Shown here piece after piece: positions 11,847 to 23,419 of a stretch of 64,000 bases of DNA (position 1 is the stretch's first letter; the number at the start of each line of letters is the position of its first letter). Position numbers and translations under genes: made by a program. The notes under the pieces were generated by a model. The model searched no databases, had not been told where the DNA came from, and worked only from the letters and a program-made list of their open reading frames with translations. The stretch is from Pyxicephalus adspersus (Eukaryota; Chordata; Amphibia; Anura; Pyxicephalidae): NCBI RefSeq assembly GCF_032062135.1, contig NC_092859.1:66591339-66655338 (forward strand). The letters run 5' to 3'.

Positions 11847-12009
11847 GATGTTCCCTGGATCAACGGTCACTGTAATTTTTACTTTGAAGCCCTAATACCC
11901 AGTTATATTCTGTGCTTCTAGAAAAACATCCAGCCTTTTCTGAAAGCAATCTATAGTAGTTGCTGAAACTACTTCCTGAGGGAGCTGATTCCGCATTTTC
12001 ACAGACCTT
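11847..12009 (-). mobile_element. CR1 LINE fragment, 3' part
   Basis: Matches the 3' end of the long CR1 copy at 50.4-53.2 kb almost base for base (GTTCCCTGGATCAACGGTCA, CAGTTATATTCTGTGCTTCT). The minus strand encodes the CR1 C-terminus (LPQEVVSATTIDCFQKRLDV, then FLEAQNITGY). It is cut off at about 12009 by an insertion and resumes at about 12915. Confidence 0.88.
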
Positions 12010-12914
12010 AGGCTTAGTCTAAACAAACTGTTTCCCCAGCAATTAACCTGAGGCTTTAAAAGCTCAAGTGTGAAATCCCTATGCATTCCAATGGGCTAAT
12101 CTACACCAGGAAGTTTCCTTCAGGCACGTTCATGAGGGTTATCTTAAACGTTGCTTGCAACGTTTAAAAAATTAAAACGCAGGATAAACGCAATAAAATG
12201 CATGAAAACGCTTGAAAACGCTCCCATTGAACTCAATTAAGGCTTTTACAAAGCGTTTTTAAGCTTTTTATGAAAGCTTCTTTTGGAAACAATAGGAGCT
12301 TTTAAAAACGTTTTTAGCAGGACCTTTGAATCTGGAAGCCAATTGGAACTCCAAGATCTCCACCACCCTACCCTGGGGAATGAGTACAGGGGTACATAAA
12401 ACCCCCTACTCATTCCCTGAAAGGGTTAAAATATGTGTAGAAAATAGGACGAGGCTTTAATGGTAAATTATTTTATTAAATGTATGTGTGTTTGTGTAAC
12501 TAAACTTTTTTTTTTACAGGTTGTCCCAATGACAGGATGATTCCCATGGCTGCAATTACGACATGAGCACAGCCATGGAATTCCTCCTGACAGTGAGGGA
12601 TGGCAGGGCACTAGGGGTTAAATGAGGACAAGGCTCTCCATTCACCTCAAGTGCTCTGTGATTGGCTGAGGTTTTACGTTTCTCAGCCATTCAACACATA
12701 CTACAGCTCCTCTAGGGTTGCAGGAATAATCAGGGGAGCGAAGCTGTCAGCATAGCAGAGCTCAGCTGATTGCTCTGCTCCCTGATTGGCTGAGGAAAGG
12801 GAAATCCTGATGATGCTTGAGCTGTCATCAGGGTTTCCTATTTCTCAGCCAATCACAGAACACTAGAGATAAATGGGCACAAGAATCCCCATTCAAGTCT
12901 AGTGCTGATTGGCT
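12010..12914. mobile_element. Unclassified palindrome-rich insertion in CR1
   Basis: About 900 bp separates two halves of one CR1 copy, so it is probably an insertion. It contains self-complementary blocks: AAACGTTGCTTGCAACGTTT near 12149, and a hairpin at 12783-12855 with arms of about 30 nt (TGATTGGCTGAGG ... TCTCAGCCAATCA). GATTGGCTG recurs three more times. No protein frame of note. It also carries GAATGAGTACAGGGGTACAT (about 12378), a passage whose complement recurs near 46780. Some CR1 sequence was lost at the junction. Confidence 0.6.
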
Positions 12915-13262
12915 GGACCGTTTATTTATTTATACAGGGTGATCATATCCCCCCTTAAACTTCTCTTCTCAAGGGAGAGCTCCTCCATTACTTTTATTAA
13001 TTTAGTTGCCCTTCTCTGCACTCTCTCCAATTCAACAATTTCCTTTTTGTGAAGTGGTGCCCAATACTAGACTGCATGTTCCAGATGTGGTCTGACCAAT
13101 GCTTTGTACAGGGGCAGGATTATGTCTCCATCTCTGCAGTCTATTCCTCTTTTATTACAAGAAAGCATTTTATTAGCTTTAGATATTGCAGCTTGGCATT
13201 GCATTTGGGCATTCATAATGGGTTTTGTAATTTCTCTGGAGTGTCTACAGTTTCTTGTCAAA
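12915..13262 (-). mobile_element. CR1 LINE fragment, reverse transcriptase C-terminal part
   Basis: Continuation of the CR1 copy at 11847-12009. The minus strand encodes CNKRGIDCRDGDIILPLYKA followed by LVRPHLEHAV, the conserved end of the CR1 reverse-transcriptase domain. Stop codons and small deletions make it inactive. Similarity fades after about 13262. Confidence 0.88.
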
Positions 13263-14027
13263 CAACAACAGTAGACTATGCTCTAACACTCTAACAAACG
13301 TTTAAAGCATAGCTGGGGTCTGTAAAATTTTTTTCATAATATGCACCGTTCACTTATATGATATTCTCATGTATCATGCAAACAATTAGGTGATGTGCAA
13401 GATATTTAGGTTGGAAAAAGCACTATTTGTCTCTTCTAAAATGGCCACATGCCCTAAGAGTCTGTTGGGGTGTCTCTAACAGTCACATCTAACATATCAG
13501 TTATTTTTTAGCATATCAATCTTTTTTAAAATGTACACAATCTATTATAGCCTTTACCACAACAACAGTTTTTTAATGTGATCTGTTCAATGAATAAAGG
13601 TAGCAGTTTACCTGCCTTCCCTCAATTTTGCAGAATGACCTAATGCCCCTTAACATTTGGCATCTGTGCTTTTGAAGGTGTGTAAAACACTGCCTGATGT
13701 CTAATAGCACCAGAATTTCAGGGGCCTGTCTGTTCTAGAGGTTTATTTTTATATACATTTCAACTCATGCATGGTGTAAAGTGGTGATTTATTTGTCCTC
13801 ATATCCTTGCTGTTCAGCCACAGGCATAGAAAATGCTTGCTAGCTAGTTGTTAGCTCTGACTTGACACTAGGTAGCTAAAAGTGAATACCCACCCTATTT
13901 TCATATCTCTGGGTATTCATCAGCTGTGCACACTGTTGGAACCTTTAAGGTAAATTCCAGCTTACACTGTGTAATTTCAGGAAAGCAATAAAACAAAGAG
14001 AGAGGAGGTCCTAAAATGTTTTTGTCA
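13263..14027. other. Spacer
   Basis: No gene, RNA or repeat recognised. Confidence 0.5.
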
Positions 14028-14032
14028 CGGCC

Positions 14033-14574
14033 AGAGAGACTGGACCACTACGGGGTGCTCTGTCTTGCATGGAGGTGGTGCGAGCCCTGAGAAGGGCCAA
14101 GGCGCAGAGTACAAGCAGTAATCAGGTTTTCTCCAGAGCCTCTGATGGTGAGGATGTTGCGCTGCTGGTTACTTCCAGGTTGCGGTCCTTGGGCACACCA
14201 AGGTGGGCGAAGCACGGTACCAAATCACTAAGCAGAAGGAAAGTCAAGGAAAGCCGGGGTCAAGACAGGCAGCAAGCAGGAGAGGTCAGGTCACACGCCA
14301 GGGGTCAATAGCCAGGGATCCAGGAGACAGACAGCAATGACACAGAGGCCATTGCAGACACAGGGAACACAGGAGACACTGGAAACAGCAGGAGGTACAG
14401 GTGATGCAGGGATATCCACAGGCAGGCAGGAAGACAGGAACAGCACAGGGAAGTTGGCTGGGAACCAACAAATTGGACAACGAAGGGTTAACACAGGAGC
14501 TGGAAAAAGGAAACACTGGATTAAGCAGCAGGTATACATACGGTGCAGTCTGTGAGGAAGAGGTAAGTATGACA
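14033..14574 (-). repeat. 3' LTR of the Gypsy element
   Basis: Minus strand reads TGTCATACTTACC ... CCGTGACA. Adjacent at 14575-14587 is a polypurine tract (AAAATGGGGGTAA on the minus strand), which fixes this as the 3' LTR. Confidence 0.8.
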
Positions 14575-14585
14575 TTACCCCCATT

Positions 14586-15015
14586 TTACAGGGCCTCCCC
14601 ACCCGCCGGGGCCAGGTTTAAGGTAAAAACTACGTTGAACTTCTTGGCAAGAAGAGGTGCAGACACATCTGTAGCTGGAACCCGCAATCTCTCCTCAGGA
14701 CCAAAACCTTTCCAATCAATTAGGTACATTAGCTTTTTTAAATCCAAAATTTGATGGACTTCATATTCCTGAGAAGAATCAGGTGCAGGAGTAGCCAGCG
14801 GAGAGGGACAAGAAAAGCGATTTAGGACCAAGGCCTAAACAGAGACACATGAAAGGCATTGGGCAGCTTGAGATGTGAGGAAAGACGTAACTTGTAGCAA
14901 ACTGGGTTAACCTTGGCAGAAATGGCATAAGGCTCGATGAATGGAGCAAACTTTAGAAAAGGCACCTTGCAACGAATGTTCCGTGTGGGGAGTCAGACTT
15001 TATCCCAGATAAAGT
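14586..15015 (-). pseudogene. Gypsy integrase C-terminus and chromodomain, pseudogene
   Basis: The minus strand at about 15010-14850 reads DKVWLPTRNIRCKVPFLKFA and then FHVSLFRPW, the GPY/F-type C-terminal region of Ty3/Gypsy integrase. The next frame (14831-14586) is a chromodomain: EYEVHQILDLKKLMYLIDWK then GFGPEERLRVPATDV, which normally tethers the integrase to chromatin. A stop separates the two halves. Next to it are the polypurine tract and 3' LTR, as expected for the end of pol. The catalytic core of integrase is absent. Confidence 0.85.
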
Positions 15016-15370
15016 CACAGATCCCTGCAGGTCCAGGGGATCTGTGCCTCCGACAGTGCCACCCACCTTGCACTCCCCTGCTCCCAGCACCAGCTCTGTT
15101 AAGACATCATCTCCTTAGCTCACTTCCTGGTCCAGGTCATGTGAATCTCAGTCAGCTGCTCCACTACCTCAAAGGACTAGAGTGTTTTGCACACCTTTAG
15201 AGGCTCTGGTGGAGACCGGGCAGCTGCTTAGATTCTGCGCCCTGTACACATCTCTACCAACTGAGCTGGTGACATACAGGGTCCACTGTCCTGCCCTGCA
15301 GTCCCGTGACAGGCGCCTTACGACGACGATCAGCAAACTTCTGGGTCCCCAGCAGTCGGGGGTTGAGGCC
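15016..15370. other. Unmatched stretch inside the Gypsy remnant
   Basis: Does not translate to pol in any frame I could follow. It may be inserted sequence or heavily decayed integrase. The right edge shows a degraded continuation of RNase H. Confidence 0.4.
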
Positions 15371-15625
15371 GCGAGCTAATTGAGGTTCTTGTGGTCAGTA
15401 AAAATAGTGACTTTGTGAGGGGAACCCTCCAAGAGGTATCGCCATTCCTCCAGAGCTAGCTTGATGGCTAGGAGCTCCCTGTTCCCAATGGAGTAATTCC
15501 TTTCCGCTGGGGAGAATTTCCTTGAGAAGGCACAGGGGCGTCGGGCTCTGGTGGGAGTCTGTAAGAGAATAGCTCTCACTCTGACAGAGGAGGCATCAAC
15601 CTCAATACTAGTTCACAGATCTAGG
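15370..15625 (-). pseudogene. Gypsy RNase H fragment
   Basis: The minus strand encodes [16 protein letters not shown], then [20 protein letters not shown], then [14 protein letters not shown] and FTDHKNLN. These are the VDAS, NREL and TDHKNL landmarks of the Ty3/Gypsy RNase H-like domain that degrades the RNA strand of the reverse-transcription intermediate. It follows almost directly on LTR-like sequence, so gag, protease and the reverse transcriptase have been deleted. The frame stops at LN. Confidence 0.88.
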
Positions 15626-15836
15626 GAGCTCGGCACTAGTAAGACTTGCACGAACAAAAGGTGCAGTCTGTAAGCCAGCTAAATAGCCAGGGCTTATCAA
15701 GAGGCTATCTTCTGATTGGCCAGCAGATTGGATGGAATTGATAAAGCTTAGAAACAGAGGCACGCCCAGCTTCAGAACTGCAGGCATGCACAGGAGAGGG
15801 ATGCCTGCGCTTTAGTAAAGAAGAGGTGACAGTTTT

Positions 15837-17330
15837 TATATGACAATATTACCACAAACAGGAAGCATGATGTCCTGATCTAACAGTAATTTGGTGATAA
15901 ATCCCCTTCTATACATTTCTTTCTTTATCTTTTATGTAGGCATTCAATGGACCTCCAAAGCAGATGTAAGTAATACCTTTATCTGCACCTGACCACAGTA
16001 AGATTTTTCAGGTGCTTCTCCATAGCGCTAATACTGGAACATTTGTTATGCAAAGAGACGATCCATGATGCCCCAGCCATCAAATATGACTGTGAAAATT
16101 GGGCTCTGGATGTGTGTGTGCTCCCCAACCCCACTGTTAGGACCCAAAGTGAATCCTAACTGCTCTAAAAGGAACCCTAACTTATGTAAGATAGCTGATA
16201 GCAGACACCTGCCTTATTGAACACACCACCCCCAGCCTAAACCTGCTGACCCTGTTGGAGAATTTAGAACACTGCCCAACTGAAGACATTAATGCAGTAA
16301 AGACTGGGATTTCTCATGTACTCAACCATCAGTTACTAGTCCAGTTGATCCAGATTCTAATACTGCTTAAGCCTCTCTGACAAGTCTATAGCAGAGTATA
16401 GCACCACCGCATTCATCCTAAGCATGGCGATACCCTGTGAGGCAATACGCAAATAACTAACAACTCTAGCCAGACCTTGAGACTGGGCCTATACTATCTA
16501 TTACCCCATTGAAGAATTAGAATTTTCAGAGCCACCCTGAACAATACCAATCTGTGGACCTCCAGCTTTTGATATCTGTTGGATACATTCCTCATATCAC
16601 TGAAACCTGATGACATGCCACCCTTTAGCCTGAAAGCCCTAGGTGCCATATCTGCTTCCAGCCCCAATGTGAAACCCTCCGTAACACAGGATGCTGCTGT
16701 GTCTCTTTTGTTACCTGAACTCCTTACAAATGATGAAGAAAATGAGGCTCCAGTCGTGTGGAATACACCCCTTCTACTGACATAAGTAGGAACTTCAAAT
16801 CTACTCACTGTGCTATTGTCTTTTTTACCAGTAGTGACATCGCCCACTATAGGCTCTTACCCATATTGCTGTTCTTCACCTCTGACATGAAGTTGAGGCA
16901 GGAGATATGCTTAGCCATGATGGCTGTCTCCTGCTGGACTGACATGGACATCATTCCTGTACTGACCCTTCAAGTTGCCTGCAGACCCAGTCCTCCCCAA
17001 AGGCATCTACCTATACATGTGACCCATTAAGCAGCTGCACCAATGTAGCTGCTAGCAGTGTGCAGCACACTAATTAGATGTAATAGCCCAATAATAAGTA
17101 ATCTTGAATTATAAAGTGTAGCAAATGTGTTGATGGGTAGGAGGTTAATAAAGTAAACCCACTTAGTACTGTCTGTTTTCAACAATTCACCTAAATTGAC
17201 ACCTTCCTCATCCTGAGAGCCTTCATGCTCCTTGGCCTTTTCCAGTTTCCCAGTCAATTCACCCTTATCCTATGCTGTGGTTGTATTCATGCCCTTTCCA
17301 TTTGTCATTTTGTCTATTTAAAATATTTGC
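15837..17330. other. Unassigned region with overlapping open frames
   Basis: About 1.5 kb with no recognisable repeat. Two overlapping frames, minus 16847-16494 (117 codons) and plus 16579-16785, have no family I recognise, and one is the shadow of the other. The minus frame starts MGDVTTGKKDNSTVSRFEVP and has no motif. It could be decayed mobile DNA. Confidence 0.3.
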
Positions 17331-20060
17331 TACTGAGGTTATATTAAGAGAAGAACAACATTAAAATTATACATTATATTTTAAAAGAGTTTAAAGGACG
17401 ATATATGTGAAGATACTTCTGCAGCGTTAGTATGTTACACAGGAATAAAAGAATAACTGTTTCTATTAGAAGCTTTTGTAAGGTATTTTTCTTTATGTCA
17501 AAATCCCCTGAAATCATTTTACATGCATCCCTCGTGTTAATAACAGGTCCCATAATTTTCTGTTACTCAGAGCAGGTGAAAAATAGTAAAATGAAATCCA
17601 GGCATCCATATGGAATATTGTAAACCAATATTCTTTCCTTATTTGTGTGGGATAACTAATACACTTTCTTCTAAAATAAATAACACTAAAGCCTCCTGGT
17701 CAATCTATTATTGCAATAGAAGAGATTTGATGTGTGACTCAGAAAACAATGGGACTAAAAACTGCTGATGCATCTTTTATCACGGCAATTTCCAAAAGGG
17801 TATAAATGGCACTCTCAGATAAAAATCTGCAAAACGCTAAAGCATTGATGTAAGAAATGAATGCAGATAAGGGTTCTCTATTTTAAATTACAAGTGGAGA
17901 TTAAATTCTGGTGTCTAGAGATTGAAAAATCAGCAGTGTGGGTTTCTCCCATTTGTATAACACAGACTAGCAAATAACTTAATGAATACTGCACAACTGA
18001 AAAATGAAAAAAGCCTGGCATCTGAAATATCAAGCTCTTTGAGGGAGTTAGGCAGCAGAGAGCTAATATCTACAACTGCAACTAGGCTTACTATACAAGG
18101 ATGTTCAGCTTGAATGCCTAGCTAGTTGATGTGGTATGTATGTGGTATGATTGCATGTTGCGGTCATGCAACACCCACAAGTAATGATTACCTAATTATT
18201 TTTTAATATATGGTATATCATGGGAAAAGCCACAGTACACAACAGGGCCCTATGTTTACTTCAAAGCTAAATGTAAGGCAGATATTAAAAAAACATAATC
18301 AAAAAGTGCAGTAGTATATTCAATAAAACACACTATTCTGTAGAAAGTACTTACATGACTTTGACTTAGTATGAGTATTTTACAAACCTCTGTACAACAG
18401 AATATCCTCTGCTGACCAAGACCAAAAGCTCTGCAGTACATTTGATAGTCATGAGGACATAGGAGGCCTTTGGGGGTCACAACAATGACAATGTAACAGT
18501 GGATAATGTAATGAAATGCTAATCTAGAATAAAGATAACTTCAACCTTACATTCAGTCAGTTATACAGACTCCTCTGCTGTAATGAAATTGGTTGATTTA
18601 ATTGCACTCACTTATTATTGTGCTTTAGAAGCTTCAGAATGATGGATAAAGCCTGCCTCATTTTCTGGCTAAAGCAAATCCTTGTTCATCTAGCTTTTTC
18701 CTACCCTGCCTGACTGCCAATGGCCTGCTCATTCATCCAGTGGATTTTAGTTCAATCATAGAGTCTTACTGTCACATGTTGCTATTACCATGTAATCTTG
18801 TTGGCCCTTTCCACCACCTATGATTTGCCTGTATTGCCCGAAGAAGCTAGTGATGATGTCAATGAAACTTAAAATAGTATAAATTAAAAAAAAAACCAAA
18901 AAAAAACAAAGACAGAGATATATATACAGATTTGGCCATTCTAAGACCCCTCCACTCCATGTTGGCAGTTGTAAGCAGTAGTAATATAAGTTGTAGCTTC
19001 TGGTGGCAAGAGGCAGAGATTTTGTGGAGAAGGAACTTCCATTATCACAGATATAAACAGCCACTGCCTCGCCATCAGCGATCAGAAGCCTGTCTACGGG
19101 AAACTATATTGCTGTTGTTTTTATATGCCATTATAGATTGAGGGGGCCACAATCTTTGTATCCTGACATCTCACGTACGGGTTCCTGTTTTTTATGCATT
19201 TTTGGGGGGCAAAGAGTTAACTGTAATTTCAACATCTTCCCATTAGGTTTCATGTGCATGAACCTGTAACAGCCTTCCTTGTTTAGACAGTGATCAATCA
19301 TGCTAGGCCAGTTTGGGAAGTCATAATCGTACTTCTCTGTATCTCTTCGGTTGCCTACTGTGCCATCTGGGCTAGATGGACTGCAGATTCATCTGCAGAT
19401 GAACTTGTCTACTGTTCATTTACAAAAATGTGACTGCCAACAGTGCCTTGATCTGGGGCAAGTATGGAAAGGGGAGACTGCACAAGTAGAATAGTGGGTG
19501 GTCACTATTGTACAATTGATTCGGTGTGGTAAGCTTAGCTGCACTTGAGCTTCTGCACTTGAGCTTTTTTAAACTACAGTGGACCATTTTTGGAACAGTG
19601 AATGGATTGGCAGGGGCCAGGGTTGTCTTGTGCTTGAACAGATGACAACATCTCAATGTACCTTTACCTATAGCAAAGCCCCTTCTTAGTCCACTGGGTT
19701 TAGTAGAGCTGTCCTAAGCATTTTGTTTTCCCCCAGGACTTGAGAATGCAAAGGATGATGTTTAAAGCAGAAAGGACTGACAAAAGGCAGAGTTGATTTA
19801 AAACCCAATCAAAAGAATCACAACAAACACAAGAAATGTACTGACAGAATCAGAAAATTATGAAGAGATACAATCAGTGCTATATTAACACATGCACAAA
19901 CACATATGCAAACATGCAATAATTCCTGCACAGACACAGAGAGAGAGCACATGACCAGGGTAGTTCGGACCAGTCAGTCCTTCCAACCTTATCCATTAAG
20001 CAAAATTTTTCACCCCCCAACCTGCTTACTAACCAAAACCAACCAAGAATACACAGACAC
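17331..20060. other. Spacer, no confident feature
   Basis: AT-rich sequence with no confirmed gene. A weak hammerhead-like string lies near 18836-18870 and a weak exon-like stretch at 18376-18525 (minus); neither is strong enough to call. Confidence 0.4.
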
Positions 20061-20069
20061 AAACCCGCA

Positions 20070-20720
20070 CTTAAATTGCCTGGTAAGCAGCAGTTTATTT
20101 AAACAAATAAATAAATACATAAATAATCATAAAATATAAGTAATAAATAAACAATAAATAACCAAATAAATAACAAAACAAATAAATCCCATTTACCTAA
20201 ACAAGCATAACTCAAATAAACATCAATTACATACAACTAAATTTAACCATAAACCCAAACCAACCCATAAACTAAGTTAACCATAAACCCCCTATAATAA
20301 TAACATTGCAACATTCCTGTTTTAAACCCCAACAACCAGGCTACAGGTCTCAGAAGGAATAATCCATACTCCTCCAGAATTTAAATCCAAAATCACCAAT
20401 TTGGCCCTAGCCACCCAGCACCGCCTCAGGAGCCATAACCTTGATTTCACCATATAGGGGGACCCTACCACTGAGGATCCCTCTTGCCACAATTCATCAC
20501 TTTACCATGCCCAGGATCCCTACCTTCCAAGACCCCAACTGCCACCCATCAAACATACCAAACCACTTACCAAAATTCAGGGAGGGGGGCCCTCCTCCTC
20601 AACCCTCTAGCTAACACTGCCCCTCCCTACCCTACTCCGACCACTTAACCCTTTCCTACCCTGTGCCGAGGCCTCACACCCTGTCATGCAGGCCCTGCGC
20701 CTAATATTATACGGCTACGG
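20070..20720 (-). mobile_element. DIRS-type element, 3' tail copy
   Basis: Read on the minus strand, landmarks match the tail of the DIRS-like element at 61-62.8 kb in order: TGAATTGTGGCAAGAGGGAT (there TGAAGTGTGGAGAACCATCT), then ATGGCTCCTGAGGCGGT (there ATGGTTCCTGAGGCTGT), then AATAAACTGC just before the end. No reading frame survives. The C-rich plus strand at 20580-20720 is probably upstream element sequence. Confidence 0.45.
20092..20192. repeat. AAATA-rich low-complexity tract
   Basis: Irregular repeats of AAATA/AATAAATA on the plus strand. Confidence 0.9.
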
Positions 20721-21282
20721 GCCTCTCTGGACTAACAATCTGGAAACATGTCCTGCAGAATAAATCAGCACACTATTATACACGATTGTAATAATATCCA
20801 GAGACCTAGACTCACCACCATACTGACAACTTCAGGAGCAAGTTTGCAGCAATGTAATCTGTACCATATGGAAATGGCCAGAAACTTGTGCACAAAGACA
20901 GAATAATTATTCTAACTACAAGTAGCATGTGACATTTTGGTTACAATAAACTGCAAGCAAACCTTCTTTTTTATTGTATGCCCTGAGGGTCAAGTGTGAT
21001 CTTGATTGTGTATCAAGGCTCAGTTTAATAACACACACTGGTGAATAGTTTCAGGTAACTCATTTAACCCCCCTAGCGTTCTAATTCTGTCAGTTTTTTG
21101 ATGCAAAAAGTGATTCTATTTTTTTTGCATATATATAACTCATAATTATAAAAAATAATGAAATAATAGACCACAACAATGTAATTTATCAAAAAAAATT
21201 TTATCTAAAAATTCTCACTGAAATTTTCCAAACAAGGTTGCAATATTATTGATAAAAGAAATTAGATATTAGAAAAAAAAAA

Positions 21283-22530
21283 TTACATTTTTAGTAGGCA
21301 TCCTGGGTGTGTTAGATTTTGAAGCACGGTGCTGGACAAAGACCAACATAGTGGGATGTATTCAATGAAGTTATGACCAGTCAGGCGTTCTGGGTTGACA
21401 ACAGTGGAAGCACGGTGTCCAGGTCTATTCACCATTGATGGTGTTTGGTGGTTCTTGATTATGGATTTGTAAACTTGCAAAATGAAGTCTAAATGATTCA
21501 TAGGCCTCTGACAATTTTTTCTGTACAGAATGTAGGTGTTCCATAGGCACTGCTCAACTAGATGTCTGAAAATCTTTTTGTAGTACTTCCTGTGCTGTAC
21601 ATCCCTGGGTAGAATGTCATTGCTTGGTCAGCTCTGTTGACACCTCTCATGGTGTTGTTGTAGTCAATCACCACCTGTGGCTTCATCACTTATTTCCCAC
21701 GTTTCGTGTGTACCAGAACGGTGGAGGCATCATTGACAGTACTCATCAGGCACATATCTTTCTTGTCACGCCATCTCAGGACCATCATCTTTCTTTTCTG
21801 CCAGGCAACAATTTCTCCTATCTTCAGCTTCACTTTTGCAAACAGTGTTGGCAGGTTGCGCCGGTTAGCCCTAACGGTTCCATATGCATCTGTTCTGTGT
21901 TGCAGAAAGAACTCATAAAGCTCAGGAGATGTGTAGAAATTGTCAGTTGTGACATAATAGCCCTGACCTAGCAATGGCTCCATGAGAGATAGCACTGAAG
22001 ATGTGGCCAATCAATAATGGCTGTATCTGGGGTTGAACTGTGTCTCTTTTCCAGTGTATAGCACTGTATTCCAGATGTAGCCAGATGAAGATTCACACAG
22101 CATATAGGTCTTCACACCAAATCCTGCCTTCTTTGACGCAATGTACTGCACCCAGCTGAGCCTCCCCTTGTAAGCCATTAGACTTTCGTCAATGCTGACA
22201 TCTCTTTCTGGCACATCGGTTTGCTGGAAATTTTGTAGAATCATCTGAGACACTTCCCACATTTTCTTCAATTTTCTTGCAGGGTGGGTAGTCTCATCAA
22301 ATTGTTTATTGTTTGCGAGGTGCAGGTACTTCATTATGAAGGAAAAGTGGTATTCTGGCATGACTGTGCCACAGAATGGAATGGCAATCATTTTATTTAT
22401 AGACCAGTACCACTTCTGCACCTGTTTGCCCACAACTCCTTGCAGGATCACCAAGCCCACAAACAGCCAAATGTCATCCTTGGTCACAGGTTCCCACTTT
22501 CCGCTTCTTCCAAAACCTCAGGTGTGGAGC
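21283..22530 (-). pseudogene. piggyBac transposase pseudogene (PGBD-like)
   Basis: piggyBac transposases cut and paste at TTAA using a DDD/D catalytic core. The minus strand gives KDDIWLFVGLVILQGVVGK, VSIDESLMAYKGR (first catalytic Asp region), VTTDNFYTSPELYEFF (second), KKDMCLMST (third region) and, after a stop near 21690, YNNTMRGVNRADQAM, the usual RVDQ-type passage. The C-terminal part (VNRPGHRASTVVNPERLTG) then ends early, without the cysteine-rich domain seen in the sister copy at 55.8 kb. Stops near 22010 and 21690 and a broken N-terminus before 22487 make it inactive. Shorter than the usual 550-600 residues. Confidence 0.9.
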
Positions 22531-22657
22531 ACCTTGTTGTTGTCCAGTGTACCTGCATAAAACAAAATAAAAAAGGTATTTTAGGATATGTTCTGTTATA
22601 GTGTGGTGAAGGTTGCAAGTAATATGTTAGCAAACACAGAGCAGCATATATGTTTGC

Positions 22658-22878
22658 TCAAGGTCTACATGTAGAACAATCAAGGTCAAAGACAAAGTGA
22701 TCAAATGATACATTCAGGAAGTGATTTATAAGTCATCAAAAGGTCAGATCAAGGCCAGGTCAAGTTCAGGGCTAATAGTTCAAGTTCAAAGCAGATTACT
22801 GCTTTGTAGATTAGTAATCTGGTTTTAAATATCCCGCCCCCAGAATCCATCACTCCACCGCATCACCCGAAAGATGTC
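22658..22878 (-). repeat. piggyBac 5' segment, duplicated at 26180-26400
   Basis: 221 bp upstream of the transposase start (minus strand), matching 26180-26400 with one difference noticed (CTGGTTTT against CTGCTTTT). It holds an inverted repeat, CAGATTACT ... AGTAATCTG. Confidence 0.93.
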
Positions 22879-23419
22879 ACATCTTGCCGGTTGATGCGAT
22901 GGGGGACGTCCCCGCCCTTCTCTGTTTTCAGGGTTTCCCCTGAAACCACCAACGATGCTGCTCACATCACCAGGGAAATCACCGCTGGATCACCCCCAAA
23001 ATTTACTATTGCTGATCACATCACCAGTTAGATGTGATGCACCATGCAGAAGTCCCCGGCATCACAGCCTGATCGTCCGATAGTTGCTGGAGCGTGGGGC
23101 ATAGGTAAGAGGGGCTTCTAAAGATACCGCTTTTTGCAAGTGAATTCCACCCCGAGTTACCGCTAGGGGGGTTAAGCCCTCATACACATTGTATTACTTA
23201 AGGCTCAGTTTACAAGCTAACACGTAAAGGATTCTTATTTAATAAAAGTATAGGGGCAAGTTATTTTTAACAAGCCCAAATGGAATCAATTTAAAGGTTG
23301 CAGTCACATTGCTTTCTGAGCGTTTGTCTTCCAAATCTCTGCTGGACTGGAAAAGAACATTAGTGAGTAATTAACAAAGCTTTAACAAACATAAAGGAAC
23401 CTTTGTTTTTTAGCTACTG

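Larger units (their letters stand above)
14033..15831 (-). mobile_element. Gypsy (chromodomain) LTR retrotransposon, internally deleted
   Basis: The element starts TGTCACGG and ends GGTGACA on the plus strand (TG...CA ends), and is flanked by the identical 5-bp duplication GTTTT at 14028-14032 and 15832-15836, the size expected for a Gypsy integrase. On the minus strand the order is a truncated 5' LTR (about 15831-15640), an RNase H remnant, a non-matching stretch, integrase C-terminus, chromodomain, polypurine tract and 3' LTR. Gag, protease, most of reverse transcriptase and most of integrase are missing. Confidence 0.85.
21068..23171 (-). mobile_element. piggyBac element, complete end to end
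   Basis: Flanked on both sides by TTAA (21064-21067 and 23172-23175), the obligatory piggyBac target. Both ends begin CCCCCCTAGCG reading inward. The 2,104-bp element carries one transposase gene on the minus strand, with the start side at the right. Its left terminal 50 bp matches the end of the copy at 55.8-56.5 kb almost exactly. The transposase is broken, but the ends look well preserved. Confidence 0.92.

Noticed and set aside
16494..16847. 117-codon minus-strand frame overlapping a 68-codon plus-strand frame
   Set aside because: No motif, no family recognised, no start or splice context. Left as unassigned rather than called a gene.
18376..18525. Possible minus-strand exon, with acceptor TTATCTTTATTCTAG and an open, cysteine-containing frame (CPHDYQMYCRAFGLGQQ)
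   Set aside because: The acceptor is good, but the only donor in place (GAG|GTTTGT) is weak, and the peptide fits no family I know. Could be chance.
18836..18870. Hammerhead-like string CCGAAGA ... GAAAC
   Set aside because: The CUGANGA core is broken (U to C) and GAAAC is not followed by the NNGUH needed for the short stem III.
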